From Chloroflexota bacterium (GTDB taxonomy: Bacteria; Chloroflexota; Anaerolineae; Aggregatilineales; UBA2796): DNA of 64,000 nt. The DNA is taken from NCBI GenBank assembly GCA_021325095.1, contig JAJPHV010000115.1, positions 1-64,000 of the forward strand, written 5' to 3'. Position numbers and translations under genes: made by a program. Shown in pieces: positions 41,836 to 50,998 of this stretch. The notes under the pieces were generated by a model. The model was not told the origin of the DNA. It worked only from the letters and a program-made list of their open reading frames with translations, and made no database searches. The stretch's first letter is position 1, and every line of letters starts with the position of its first letter.

Positions 41836-42864
41836 ATGCCGATAGTTGAATCAAGCCCGAAATCAGCCCCCGAACCAGCGCCGAAAAGCCTCACCAAGCC
41901 CACCTATACTGACGTGTTGCAGGCCCACAAAAATATCCGGCCCTATCTGCGGCCAACGCCCTTCTACAGCTATCCGGCCTTGAATGCTCTGCTGGGTACG
42001 CAGGTTTTTGTGAAACACGAGAACTGCCAGCCGGTGGGCGCTTTCAAAGTGCGCGGCGGAATCAACCTCGCGTCACAACTCTCCGCTTCGGAACGCGAAC
42101 AGGGCTTGATCGCGGCTTCAACTGGCAATCATGGGCAGTCGGTGGCCTATGCGGGGAAACTCTTCGGTGTCAGGACGCGCATCGTCGTTCCGGAGGGCGC
42201 AAACCCCGGCAAGGTTGCGGCGATGGAGGGGATGGGCGCGCAGGTCATTTTTCATGGCGAGCGCTTTGATGATGCCCGCCTCCACTGCGAAGCGCTGGCT
42301 CGTGAACATGGCTACCGCTATGTCCACTCCGGCGACGAACCATTGCTCATTGCCGGTGTTGGCACACATACGCTGGAAATGTTGATCGACGAACCCGACC
42401 TGGATGTCATCATCGTGCCCATCGGGGGCGGCAGCGGTGCGGCGGGCGCGTGCATTGCGGCGCATGGTATCAACCCGGCAATTCGGGTCATTGGCGTGCA
42501 GTCCGAGGCTGCGCCTGCCGCCTACCGGTCATGGACAGCGCGCGAACTCCGCACTGCCGAGAACCGCACCTTCGCCGAAGGGCTGGCTACCGCAACCGCG
42601 TTCGGCCTGCCCCAGTCGATCTTGTGGGAACAGCTTGACGATTTTCTGCTGGTAAGTGATGCGGAAATCAGGCAGGCAATGGTCTGGATGATTGAGCGCG
42701 CCCATACACTGGCCGAATCGGCAGGGGCAGCGCCGCTGGCAGCGGCTTACAAACTGCGCTCGCAGTTGCAGGGTAAGAAAGCGGCCCTGATCTGCTCAGG
42801 CGGCAATAGCTCACTGCAACACCTGAAGCAGGCCCTGGAGTCGTTTGACGCTTCGCTCGGCTAA
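41836..42864 (+). CDS. PLP-dependent threonine/serine dehydratase
   Basis: A 342-aa fold-type II PLP enzyme. The Schiff-base lysine is in QPVGAFKVRGG (Lys about residue 70), the substrate loop is AASTGNHGQSVAYAG, and the phosphate-binding glycine loop is PIGGGSGAAGA (about residues 195-205). It deaminates L-threonine to 2-oxobutanoate or L-serine to pyruvate. The length fits the short catabolic type without the C-terminal ACT regulatory domain of biosynthetic IlvA, so end-product inhibition by isoleucine is not expected. ATG 41836 follows AGGATAAAG. An N-terminal extension of about 20 residues (PKSAPEPAPKSLTKP) is unusual and probably disordered. Confidence 0.9.
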   Translation: MPIVESSPKSAPEPAPKSLTKPTYTDVLQAHKNIRPYLRPTPFYSYPALNALLGTQVFVKHENCQPVGAFKVRGGINLASQLSASEREQGLIAASTGNHGQSVAYAGKLFGVRTRIVVPEGANPGKVAAMEGMGAQVIFHGERFDDARLHCEALAREHGYRYVHSGDEPLLIAGVGTHTLEMLIDEPDLDVIIVPIGGGSGAAGACIAAHGINPAIRVIGVQSEAAPAAYRSWTARELRTAENRTFAEGLATATAFGLPQSILWEQLDDFLLVSDAEIRQAMVWMIERAHTLAESAGAAPLAAAYKLRSQLQGKKAALICSGGNSSLQHLKQALESFDASLG

Positions 42865-42971
42865 AGCAATTTGTTTGTCTGTTTGTTGACGAGTGCTCTG
42901 TTTCCAGATCGCGCGAACCAGCGAGTTTTGCAGCTATGCAGGTGTCTTTCACGATAGTTCATCCCATTTGA

Positions 42972-43034
42972 CCTCACCTCGTCGCGCTGCGCTCGTCACC
43001 CCTCTCCGCCTGCGGAGAGGGGTCGGGGGTGAGG
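42972..43034. repeat. GC-rich hairpin repeat (best copy)
   Basis: Outer arms CCTCACC (42972-42978) and GGTGAGG (43028-43034); inner perfect 11-bp stem CCCCTCTCCGC (42999-43009) and GCGGAGAGGGG (43012-43022). The order CCTCACC ... GGGGTCGGGGGTGAGG also appears at 60049-60087. I take it to be a dispersed REP-like intergenic element. The rest of the 259-base gap 42865-43123 shows no gene. Confidence 0.65.
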
Positions 43035-43123
43035 TTCCCGAACGCGGCATTCTTGACGCTGCCAGGGCGTACCGTTATACTCGCCGGCATTCACCGATAA
43101 GCCGTAAGCACACGAGGGTGGGC

Positions 43124-43381
43124 ATGAGCGATAAGAATTCCGCAACCATCAGCCCCGATTTCCTGGAAATCCTGCGCTGCCCGGTTGCCGTGCACTATAA
43201 GGATAAGGGTGACGATCCGGGACGGCTGCGCCTGGTGCACAACGGGATGTGGCTGGTCTGCGACGACTCCGGGTACAAATACCCGATTGTGGATGGCATT
43301 CCGCGAATGCTGGTCGAAATTGGCGAAAAGTATAAAGACACGCCCGAAGCCGATCTGCCTGTCCCGCCGCCAGAAGATTAA
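43124..43381 (+). CDS. Trm112-like small protein with incomplete zinc site
   Basis: An 85-aa protein ending the Trm112/YcaR-type pattern: FLEILRCPV near the N-terminus, WLVCDDSGYKYPI and DGIPRMLVE. Trm112 proteins act as stabilising partners of methyltransferases or as small zinc-ribbon factors. In the usual version each half has CxxC or a similar pair; here the first reads CPVA and the second CDDS, so two of four cysteines are missing and zinc binding is doubtful. ATG 43124 follows GAGGGTGGGC. It begins a tight run of plus-strand genes (gaps of 32, 35, 18 and 9 bases) continuing to 48824. Confidence 0.8.
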   Translation: MSDKNSATISPDFLEILRCPVAVHYKDKGDDPGRLRLVHNGMWLVCDDSGYKYPIVDGIPRMLVEIGEKYKDTPEADLPVPPPED

Positions 43382-43413
43382 GCCGCACAGCATGAGTTAG
43401 ATGGGCTGGCGCG

Positions 43414-44421
43414 ATGCGGCAAGGGTGGGCCAGGGGAACGAAACTGGCGGCGCTGGGGCTGGTCGTCCTCACCGCCGCTTGTGGGGCCGTAGCCGAACCG
43501 GTGCTGCCCACGCTGCGGCCTACCTTCACCCCCTCGCTGGAACCGAGTGCCACGCCGACGCGCATTTTCAATGCCACGCCGACGCCAACCCGCGCCCAGG
43601 CCCCGACCACATCAACGGCTGGCCCTTCGCCAACGCCGCTGATGGGGCCGATTCCGACGCAGCCGCCTTTCACCATAACCGCGACACAGGGCGTGGTGGT
43701 GGGTAACTTGCAGATCGAATACTTCACGACCAGCGCGTCGTCGCTCAGACCGGGCGACAAGTTAACCCTGTTCTGGTCAACCAAAGGGGTGGACAAGGCC
43801 ACCATCTACCGTCTGGATGCCAAAGGCAAGCGCGGGCAGTTGTGGAATGTCAACCGCGCGGGGTCGCTGGAAGTGGCGACGAAACCCGATGACCGCGACG
43901 TGGTGCAGTTCTTGCTGACCATCGGCGATGCCACCAACCACCTCGACCAGACGCTGGCCGTGCCGCTGAGTTGTTCCGAACCCTGGTTTTTTGAACCGCA
44001 GCCCAGCCAGTGTGCGCCCTCGCCTGCCATCATCAGCGCCGAGGTCGAGCAGACCTTCGAGCGCGGTCTGATGATCTGGGTGCAGGCGCAGACCCGCGTC
44101 TACGTGCTCTTCAACGACAACCAGAAACCGCTGTGGGCCTACTACCCGGACGAATTCAAAGACGGCCAGCCAGAAAGCGATCCGTCGCTCTCGCCGCCCT
44201 CCGGCCTGTCCCAGCCGATCCGGGGCTTCGGCCTGGTGTGGCGAACGCGCGAGCGAGTGCGGGAAAGGCTGGGTTGGGCGACCAGCGCCGAGTTCCCCTT
44301 TGATGGGATGTTGCAGGGTGACGCCACGCTTGAAAGTGGCGTGATGTATCTTCGCGCCAAAAACGGTAATATCCTCGAACTATCGGACAAGGGCGCAAGC
44401 TGGAAATTGATCACACCGTGA
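43414..44421 (+). CDS. lipoprotein with Thr/Pro linker, unknown function
   Basis: A 335-aa exported lipoprotein: signal peptide ending in lipobox LTAACG (Cys about residue 23), a 50-residue Pro/Thr-rich stalk (PTLRPTFTPSLEPSATPTR), then a beta-rich domain with TTSASSLRPGDKLTLFWSTKG that looks like an Ig-type fold, followed by FERGLMIWVQAQTRVYVLF and a C-terminal LRAKNGNILEL. Both the stalk and the Ig-like domain are common in surface lipoproteins. The enzyme or ligand is unknown. It sits second in the operon beginning with the Trm112-like gene and precedes the site-2 protease. Confidence 0.78.
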   Translation: MRQGWARGTKLAALGLVVLTAACGAVAEPVLPTLRPTFTPSLEPSATPTRIFNATPTPTRAQAPTTSTAGPSPTPLMGPIPTQPPFTITATQGVVVGNLQIEYFTTSASSLRPGDKLTLFWSTKGVDKATIYRLDAKGKRGQLWNVNRAGSLEVATKPDDRDVVQFLLTIGDATNHLDQTLAVPLSCSEPWFFEPQPSQCAPSPAIISAEVEQTFERGLMIWVQAQTRVYVLFNDNQKPLWAYYPDEFKDGQPESDPSLSPPSGLSQPIRGFGLVWRTRERVRERLGWATSAEFPFDGMLQGDATLESGVMYLRAKNGNILELSDKGASWKLITP

Positions 44422-44456
44422 AGCCCAACCACTTTCATCATAAGGGATAGTGCTGT

Positions 44457-45644
44457 ATGTTGAATGAACCGAGCGCCGGGAGCGATATACCTGCGCTGCC
44501 CGCCACCGCGCCTGCCAGCGACCTTCGTTCCCGGCTGCGTGCTGCCGTTGACGAGGTTTTCTTCGTCGAAACCGAAGTTGATACCCTGCCTGCGCCGCTC
44601 ACCGCCAGTTACACCGGGCGGCTGCTGATCGACAGCGAGACAGCTTATGCAAGGCTGGATGACCTGTTCAGGCCACTCGATCACGTCCCGATCTTCATGA
44701 CCGAAGGGCAGCGCCAGGTGATCCGCGCCGTGAAAGGGCGGGTGCGGCCACAGCCGCGCCCCTGGTGGCCCAACGCCGTCCTGTTTATCCTGACAGTGCT
44801 ATCGCTGCTCTACACGGGCGCGACGGGCGAAATGCAGCGCGCCGATCTGCCATCGCCGCTCGATCTGCTGCGCGGTTGGCCGTATGCTCTGTCCTTGCTG
44901 CTTATCCTGGGCACGCACGAACTCGGTCACTATTTTGCGGCGCGCCGTCACAATGTGGCCGTCACGCTGCCGTACTTTATCCCATTGCCCATCCCCGGCT
45001 CGTTTGGTACGATGGGCGCGTTCATCCAACTGCGCGAACCGATGCGCAACCGCCGCGTGCTGCTGGATGTGGGTGCGGCTGGGCCGCTGGCTGGGTTTAT
45101 CGTCGCCATCCCTATCCTGTTGATCGGCCTCAAAACGTCACCGGTCATGCCTGTGCCATTCCTTGACCTCTTCACACTCAAAGCCCAGCAGACCGCCTAC
45201 GTGCTCGAAGGCAACTCTTTGCTGTACGCGGGCGCGAAAATCCTGGTTTTCGGCCACTTCTTGCCGGATGGAATGCGCGACGTGTTCATCAATCAGGTGG
45301 CTCAGGCAGGCTGGACGGGCCTGCTGGTCACAGCGCTGAATCTGATCCCCATCGGGCAACTTGACGGCGGGCATACGCTCTATTCGCTGATCGGGGACCG
45401 GGCACGCGGCCTGTTTCTGCCGTTCATAGCGCTCCTGGCGGTGCTGTCCATCACGGTGTATCAGGGCTGGTTCTTATGGCTGGCGCTGTTGTTTTTCCTG
45501 GGCCGCGTCTACGCCACCCCGCTGGACATGATCACGCCGCTCGACCCGCGCCGCCGCGCGCTGGCGATTGCCACGCTGATCATCGCCGTCCTGGTCTTTG
45601 TGCCCATTCCCCTGCAAGTAGTGACCATTGGTTTCGCGCGATAA
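44457..45644 (+). CDS. site-2 protease-family (M50) intramembrane metalloprotease
   Basis: A 395-aa membrane protein. The zinc motif HELGH (about residues 154-158) lies in a hydrophobic helix (SLLLILGTHELGHYFAA), and the third ligand motif is NLIPIGQLDGGH (Asp about residue 303) in a later helix, as in SREBP site-2-protease homologues of the FtsRIP/YUP type. There are about six membrane segments plus an N-terminal cytoplasmic region of about 100 residues with no recognised domain. Such proteases cleave membrane-bound substrates such as anti-sigma factors or signal peptides. No anti-sigma factor gene is adjacent. Members of the operon downstream act on the cell wall (transglycosylase) and on envelope glycans. 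Confidence 0.88.
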   Translation: MLNEPSAGSDIPALPATAPASDLRSRLRAAVDEVFFVETEVDTLPAPLTASYTGRLLIDSETAYARLDDLFRPLDHVPIFMTEGQRQVIRAVKGRVRPQPRPWWPNAVLFILTVLSLLYTGATGEMQRADLPSPLDLLRGWPYALSLLLILGTHELGHYFAARRHNVAVTLPYFIPLPIPGSFGTMGAFIQLREPMRNRRVLLDVGAAGPLAGFIVAIPILLIGLKTSPVMPVPFLDLFTLKAQQTAYVLEGNSLLYAGAKILVFGHFLPDGMRDVFINQVAQAGWTGLLVTALNLIPIGQLDGGHTLYSLIGDRARGLFLPFIALLAVLSITVYQGWFLWLALLFFLGRVYATPLDMITPLDPRRRALAIATLIIAVLVFVPIPLQVVTIGFAR

Positions 45645-45662
45645 GCAGGTTGCGCAGGTTCG

Positions 45663-46799
45663 ATGAGCGACAGCGAACCCAAACCCTCGCAGCGCAAACG
45701 CGCGCCCGACGCTGACGAAAGCCAGGCCAGCGACCAGCCGAAGCCGCCGCGCCGTCGTAAAGCGCAGGAGGCAGATACACCACAATCGGCTGCGCCGCGC
45801 AGCTCACGCCGCCGTGCGCCGCAGCCCACCGAGGCCGAGAAAGCTGCGGAAGAAGCGAAGCCTCGCCCGAAACGCAGGTCGGCAGTGCCAAAAGCTGCTG
45901 AAGCAGAAAAGGCCAAACCCCCGCGCCGGGCTGCCGATCAAGCTGGCAAGGGTCGGGAGAAGTCCGCCAGGGTGGCAAAGAGCCTCCCCAAAGGCCGCAG
46001 CGCGCGCGCGATCTGGGCGGCACGGCTGATCATTCGTTATTCGCCTGTGTGGGGGCTGTTCCTTGTCCTGCTGATCCTTTTTATCCGGGTGCGTTTTCCG
46101 CCGCCCAACACGATGATTGCACCCCTGTTTACGCCAGAAGTGCAGCATTGGGCGCCGCAGATCATGCGCTGGGCGCAAGAGTACGATGTCAATGCCAACC
46201 TGATCGCCACCCTCATACAGATCGAGTCGTGCGGGCTGCCCGGCGCGTCCAGCGGGGCCGGAGCACAGGGCCTGTTCCAGGTGATGCCCGCCAACTTCGA
46301 CGACGACGAACAGGTGCGCATGACCGACCCGGAGACCAACGCGAAAGCCGGAATCCGTGTCATTCGGGATTGTCTGCGCTTCGCCGGGGGCGACGTGGGG
46401 CTGGCGATGGCCTGCTATAATGGCGGCCCGCGTCTGATCAATATCTCGCCGCTTGACTGGCCCACCGAAACGCAGCATTATTACACCTGGGGCAGCGGCA
46501 TCTACAACGATGCGATCCGCAATGCCAGCCAGAGTGATACGCTGAATGCCTGGTTGGCGGCGGGCGGAATCGGGCTGTGCCAGAGGGCCGCGTCTGCGCT
46601 CGGCCTGACCACAGGCGCTACCCTCAGCACATCGGCCACCAACCCAACGATCACGTTCACGCCCAGCCCGGTGTTGCCCACACTGGCCGTCGTCGAGCCG
46701 GGAGAGACACAGATCGCGCCTGTGCCCGGCAGCCTGCCCACCTTCGCCATGCCGACCAGCACGACGGATGCCAGGCTGGCTCTGACGCCCTCGCCGTGA
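45663..46799 (+). CDS. membrane-anchored lytic transglycosylase (SLT)
   Basis: A 378-aa protein with a long basic, charged cytoplasmic N-terminus (about 115 residues rich in Lys, Arg, Pro, Ala), one membrane helix (YSPVWGLFLVLLILFI, about 125-142) and an extracellular SLT domain with the catalytic Glu in IQIESCG (about residue 187), GAGAQGLFQVMP and AMACYNGG. It cleaves peptidoglycan glycan strands outside the membrane. The C-terminus is a Ser/Thr/Pro tail (TITFTPSPVLPT). ATG 45663, 18 bases after the protease gene. The basic N-terminus may bind nucleic acid or acidic lipids; that is not known for the family. Confidence 0.88.
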   Translation: MSDSEPKPSQRKRAPDADESQASDQPKPPRRRKAQEADTPQSAAPRSSRRRAPQPTEAEKAAEEAKPRPKRRSAVPKAAEAEKAKPPRRAADQAGKGREKSARVAKSLPKGRSARAIWAARLIIRYSPVWGLFLVLLILFIRVRFPPPNTMIAPLFTPEVQHWAPQIMRWAQEYDVNANLIATLIQIESCGLPGASSGAGAQGLFQVMPANFDDDEQVRMTDPETNAKAGIRVIRDCLRFAGGDVGLAMACYNGGPRLINISPLDWPTETQHYYTWGSGIYNDAIRNASQSDTLNAWLAAGGIGLCQRAASALGLTTGATLSTSATNPTITFTPSPVLPTLAVVEPGETQIAPVPGSLPTFAMPTSTTDARLALTPSP

Positions 46800-46808
46800 G
46801 AATCAGCG

Positions 46809-48824
46809 ATGCACGAGAATGAACTGACCGCAACCTCCGCTCTGGCCGCCGCAGACAGAGGTAACGCGCAAACAGCCACATTGTGGAGCCTTGTCGCACA
46901 CAAAAGCATGCGTTGGCGCTTGATCTTTGCTGTTCTGCTGGTCGCAGGCTTTATCCTGGCAGCGAGCGGCTACCGGCATGGCTTACCTTATATCGATTTC
47001 CCGGATGAAATGACCATCTGGACGATGGGCCGGGCCTACGTTGACCCATCGTGGACGATGTTCCAGCCCGAATATCCGCCGGGCTTGCTGATCGTGTCCT
47101 CCACCATCCAGCGGTTGCAAATGGCCCTGGGCGATCTCTATCTCAACCCGGCGGGAACTATCGAAGCCATGCGCTTCCTGTCTGTGCTGGCCTTTACGGT
47201 CACGCTGGCGTTGGTCATGCGCCTGGCCCATCGCTTGGCTGGGCCGCTGGCCGGAACGGTTGCCGGGCTGTGCTGGCTGCTGCTCCCGCTGGCAAACAAT
47301 CAGGCCAAAGTTGCCACCATTGACTCCTGGCTGTGTATGTGGTTCATCGCCAGCGTCGCCGCCGGGACGGAGGGCTACCGCCGCCAGTCGATCCGCTGGA
47401 TGACCCTGAGCCTGGCGCTGGCAATCGTGGCGACACTGTTCAAGTACCAGGGCGCGGCGGCGCTCGGCATGGCCGGGCTTGCCGCGTTGTCGCTCTGGAA
47501 GTCGGATCGGCAGCGGATGCTGATTGTCATCGTGGCCTACCTGCTGGTTGTCGCTGCGTTCAGCTACTGGGTGGTCTTCATCCATCGCGCGCTGGAAGGG
47601 GGGCTGTATCTGCCCGGCACGACCACCTCTCGCCCGACACTTGGCACCATTGCCATCAATGTCCTGTACCAGCTTACCGACATCGGCCCGGTGCTGCTTT
47701 TTGGCGGGCTGGCGGTCATTGGGCTGCTTCTGTCGTTCCTCCTCTCATCGGCTCGCCAGCGCTTGCACGGCCAGATGGGCCTGTTCAGCTTTCCCATCAT
47801 GATCGTCGTGTTTGATACGATCCTGTCCTTCAACGGGGCGCGCCTGTTCAACCGGCAATATCTGGCCGCCATGACCCTCCTGGCGATCCTGGCGGGGATC
47901 GCGGTTGCCCTCCTCAGGCAAATCGCCGACGCTGCGGCGCGCCGGGTCGGCCAACCGGGAGTGGCGCTTGTCACGAAGGCTTTGCTAATTGGCCTGATCG
48001 GCGTGCCGCTGGCAAGTATGGCCTCGGAAAGTCGCGCCATTGCGCTTGACCTCTCGCGCCCGGATCGCCGCGCACTGTTCGCGGAATGGGCGCGCACGAC
48101 GGCTACAGACGGGCCAATGCTTATCACCGACCCGACCACCGCCGCCGCCGTACAGACGTTGTACGGCTACCGGGGCCGCCCTATCGAGACGCCCTACAAC
48201 GAGGGAACGTCCGTTTACCCTTCTGAAAGCGACGTGACACAGGCGCTGGTGGATGCCAAAAACATCCGCTATATTGTTGCCAGCCCGCATTTCAAGGGCG
48301 AACGGCTGACTGCGCCGCTTACCCGGCTCATCGCATTCGACACGGACGACAACCTGCGTGGCAGCACGTGGGCAGCTTACTATGTTGGTGCGTTGCCGAC
48401 GCTGCCGCCGGAGCGGTGGATCACCTTCGGCGATCAAATCCAGGTGCGCGGCTTCAGCATCTCCACGCCAACGGCCTGCCCCGGCGCTCCGTTGGAGACG
48501 CAACTGTTGTGGGGTGCTGTCCAACACCCCGCCAATTATTACGCGATGTACTTCCATCTGTTCAGCGAGAAAACCGGAGAGATCGGCACAGAGATCAATG
48601 GCAAGCCACCGGTTAGCGAAGAACGCCCCACCATAAGCTGGACAACGCCCGGCGAACTGCTGGTCGGCCCGCGCACGCGCTGGTCGCTGCCCGCCGATCT
48701 GCCGCCGGGCGACTATCAATTGTGGCTTGGCGTGTACGAGCCGACGGGCGGCACGCGCCTGACGCTGCCGGATGGCAACGATCATGACGTGCTGGCGAAG
48801 ATCAGCATTAGTCCTTGTCCCTGA
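46809..48824 (+). CDS. GT39-like membrane glycosyltransferase with C-terminal beta-domain (copy A)
   Basis: A 671-aa polytopic protein of the ArnT/PMT (GT-C) type. The first extracellular loop carries the acidic motif PYIDFPDEMTIW (about residues 60-71) expected for the catalytic Asp-Glu pair of polyprenyl-phosphate sugar transferases. About ten membrane segments follow to residue 420, then a soluble region and a C-terminal beta-sandwich domain (about 535-671, DQIQVRGFSIS, LPPGDYQLWLGVY). It likely glycosylates proteins or lipids outside the membrane. The C-terminal domain resembles that of the convergent gene at 48885-50876. ATG 46809, 9 bases after the transglycosylase. Last gene of its operon. 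Confidence 0.85.
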   Translation: MHENELTATSALAAADRGNAQTATLWSLVAHKSMRWRLIFAVLLVAGFILAASGYRHGLPYIDFPDEMTIWTMGRAYVDPSWTMFQPEYPPGLLIVSSTIQRLQMALGDLYLNPAGTIEAMRFLSVLAFTVTLALVMRLAHRLAGPLAGTVAGLCWLLLPLANNQAKVATIDSWLCMWFIASVAAGTEGYRRQSIRWMTLSLALAIVATLFKYQGAAALGMAGLAALSLWKSDRQRMLIVIVAYLLVVAAFSYWVVFIHRALEGGLYLPGTTTSRPTLGTIAINVLYQLTDIGPVLLFGGLAVIGLLLSFLLSSARQRLHGQMGLFSFPIMIVVFDTILSFNGARLFNRQYLAAMTLLAILAGIAVALLRQIADAAARRVGQPGVALVTKALLIGLIGVPLASMASESRAIALDLSRPDRRALFAEWARTTATDGPMLITDPTTAAAVQTLYGYRGRPIETPYNEGTSVYPSESDVTQALVDAKNIRYIVASPHFKGERLTAPLTRLIAFDTDDNLRGSTWAAYYVGALPTLPPERWITFGDQIQVRGFSISTPTACPGAPLETQLLWGAVQHPANYYAMYFHLFSEKTGEIGTEINGKPPVSEERPTISWTTPGELLVGPRTRWSLPADLPPGDYQLWLGVYEPTGGTRLTLPDGNDHDVLAKISISPCP

Positions 48825-48880
48825 TAGCCTGAAGTCCAGTTCCCTGCTCAAAAGATGACAGGGACAAGGTGCTTGAGCAG
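48813..48880. terminator. two interlocking stems between convergent glycosyltransferases
   Basis: Stem A: CCTTGTCCCTG (48813-48823) with CAGGGACAAGG (48859-48869). Stem B: CTGCTCAA (48844-48851) with TTGAGCAG (48873-48880). The arms interleave, so they form a pseudoknot or mutually exclusive hairpins. Stem A overlaps the last codons and stop of copy A. They are likely terminators for the two converging transcripts. Confidence 0.45.
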
Positions 48881-48884
48881 ATCA

Positions 48885-50876
48885 TCAGCCACGTATGGTG
48901 ATGTCGATTACGAAAGAGTCTTTCCCGTTCTCATCGGTCAGGCGCTGTCCCGTGAGGTAATCGTAAAGGCCGATAGCAAGCTGGTATTTACCAGGAACAG
49001 CGCTCGCTGGAATGGTCAAAGCGATGTCGCGTCCAATGAACAATTCGTCCGGATCATCCCAGGTGAGCGTCGGACGGTCAACAGAGACGGGCGGCCCGTC
49101 ATCTTGGGCCAGCAGCTTCGGCGCATCAGATGGCATCAGGTGAACAAACACCGAGTAATTTGTCTTGGGCTTTCCCTGGATACGCCAGTAAGGGCGCAGC
49201 CTGAGCGTTTCCCCGGATTTCAGTTCCGTGCCGCTGGCTATGTCATAGCCGACCAGTGAAATCTGGTTGCCGTAATTGAAACGGACGGGGATTTGGGGGG
49301 GCAACATTCGGTAAAAATAAACTGTTTGCCCACGATAGCCAGGTCGAAGCGGAATCTTTTTGATCAAGGTCAGTTGATCGATGAATGCCCTGTCTTCTGG
49401 ACGATTGTAGAAAGTCCGCCAGTCCTCTTCCCCCATCATAAAGTAAGTGATACCTCGTTTAGCATAGTCAGCAGGACTTCCGCTGTGTTGAGGCTCTAAC
49501 CACCACTGGAATGACTTGGGGCCGAAATAACCACTCCAATCGCGGTTCCAGACGTGATGCAGATAGCCGTAGGTCGTTGTGAGGAAAAGCCCGTCCGCCG
49601 GGAGGCTGCTGTTAGCCCAATCCCAGACAACGGTGTGGATGTCGGTCTGCTCATAGGCACGTATCAAATCGAGATCGCCAGCCAGCGCCGGGCCACCGAC
49701 GCCAAGCGTCAGCGCTCCCACCATCGCCAATGTGCCGAAACGTATGCGGCCACCTGAGATTCTCACGTGATCGCGCAGGTAGCATTGTACTGTCCAGATA
49801 ATCTGTGCCAGCGCTGCCGACCAGAGCACGATCAGCGCGACAGTGGTTGGCAGCGCGTGACGAATTTTCCCTACCGAGATATGGGTATAGGTAGCGGTCA
49901 TCATGATTCCGAACACGCCGCTCAGGAGCAGAATGCCCACCCATGTCAGGTTGATCGTGCGCCAGCCCCGGCGGCGGCTGTATAGGTAAGCCACAGTACC
50001 TGCGGCGAGCGCGAAGGCGAATAGGGCCATGCCGATGGGCAAAATGGCGAAAGACCAGTTGTTCAGGTTGCGTTCCGGGTCCAGCGCTAGCCGGAAACTA
50101 TCCGGGCCACGAAATGTCTCAATCTCGCGGGTGGGTGTATCAAGCGCGCCGTAACCCAGGATAATGAGTGCGGCGGCGGCGGCTACCAACCCTTGTGCAA
50201 ACAACGGCAGGATCGCCCGTCGCCAATGTCGCCGTATCAGCAACCACAACCCAACCATGCCCCAGGGAACGAGCGCGCCGATGGGAGAGTATTTCAGGTA
50301 GATGACCAACAAACCGGCCAGTAGACTCCCAAATAGCCAGCGGAAGGACTGTCTGCGCCAGGCGATCAGCGCGAACAACATAGCAGTGGCAGTGCCGAAA
50401 TAGACAAACGGGTCAGGCAGGGCGAGGCTGTTGTTGTTAACGATAATGGGAATCAGCCCCCACACCAACCCGGCGAAAAATCCTGCCAGCGGCCCGGCCA
50501 GTTGCCGGCCACACGCGATCAGGATGGCGGTAGTGAGAATGCCCGTCCATGCCGCCGCCAGCCGCAGCAGATACCAGTAATCGGGCGGCAGGGTCCACGG
50601 ACGCGGGTTGAGCGCTTCGGTGACCATCTGAATACCCACGTTGATCGCGGGGTACGCGGGCGGATACGTTCCGTAGCGCCACCACACAAATTGATCGTTG
50701 GTGATCCCGCGCCAGTTGCGGGCCAGCAGATAATAGACTGGCTCATCGCCGTGATCGATGAATGGCAAGTAGCGGTCAAAAGTCAACAGGCGGACAGCCG
50801 CAGACACGAGGATCAGTCCTGTCATGGCAAACAGGATCAACTTACGCTCGACTGACCGGTCCTGCTTTGTGCGCAT
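48885..50876 (-). CDS. GT39-like membrane glycosyltransferase with C-terminal beta-domain (copy B)
   Basis: A 663-aa protein of the same design as the converging gene: N-terminal helix, loop motif LPFIDHGDEPVYY with the expected acidic pair, then about ten membrane segments and a C-terminal beta-domain (NQISLVGYDIASG, VPGKYQLAIGLYDYLTGQRL). Shared blocks between the two C-terminal domains include PPVS-(E/V)(E/D)RPT(I/L)-W and the G-Y/DYQL-(W/A)-(L/I)GVY/GLY run. The frame extends to a TTG at 50918, but ATG 50876 has a better ribosome-binding site (GCGGAACC) and is preferred. The two genes probably arose by duplication and inversion. The acceptor is unknown. Confidence 0.83.
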   Translation of the reverse strand: MRTKQDRSVERKLILFAMTGLILVSAAVRLLTFDRYLPFIDHGDEPVYYLLARNWRGITNDQFVWWRYGTYPPAYPAINVGIQMVTEALNPRPWTLPPDYWYLLRLAAAWTGILTTAILIACGRQLAGPLAGFFAGLVWGLIPIIVNNNSLALPDPFVYFGTATAMLFALIAWRRQSFRWLFGSLLAGLLVIYLKYSPIGALVPWGMVGLWLLIRRHWRRAILPLFAQGLVAAAAALIILGYGALDTPTREIETFRGPDSFRLALDPERNLNNWSFAILPIGMALFAFALAAGTVAYLYSRRRGWRTINLTWVGILLLSGVFGIMMTATYTHISVGKIRHALPTTVALIVLWSAALAQIIWTVQCYLRDHVRISGGRIRFGTLAMVGALTLGVGGPALAGDLDLIRAYEQTDIHTVVWDWANSSLPADGLFLTTTYGYLHHVWNRDWSGYFGPKSFQWWLEPQHSGSPADYAKRGITYFMMGEEDWRTFYNRPEDRAFIDQLTLIKKIPLRPGYRGQTVYFYRMLPPQIPVRFNYGNQISLVGYDIASGTELKSGETLRLRPYWRIQGKPKTNYSVFVHLMPSDAPKLLAQDDGPPVSVDRPTLTWDDPDELFIGRDIALTIPASAVPGKYQLAIGLYDYLTGQRLTDENGKDSFVIDITIRG

Positions 50877-50998
50877 CAGGTTCCGCAACGATTCCAAGAC
50901 TGTTCCCTGTTCTGGCAACTAAACGCGCCAGATTGTACCACCATGCCGTAATATCTGAAGCGGCATCCAACTCTGTTCTGTGCAATTCCGACGAACCA

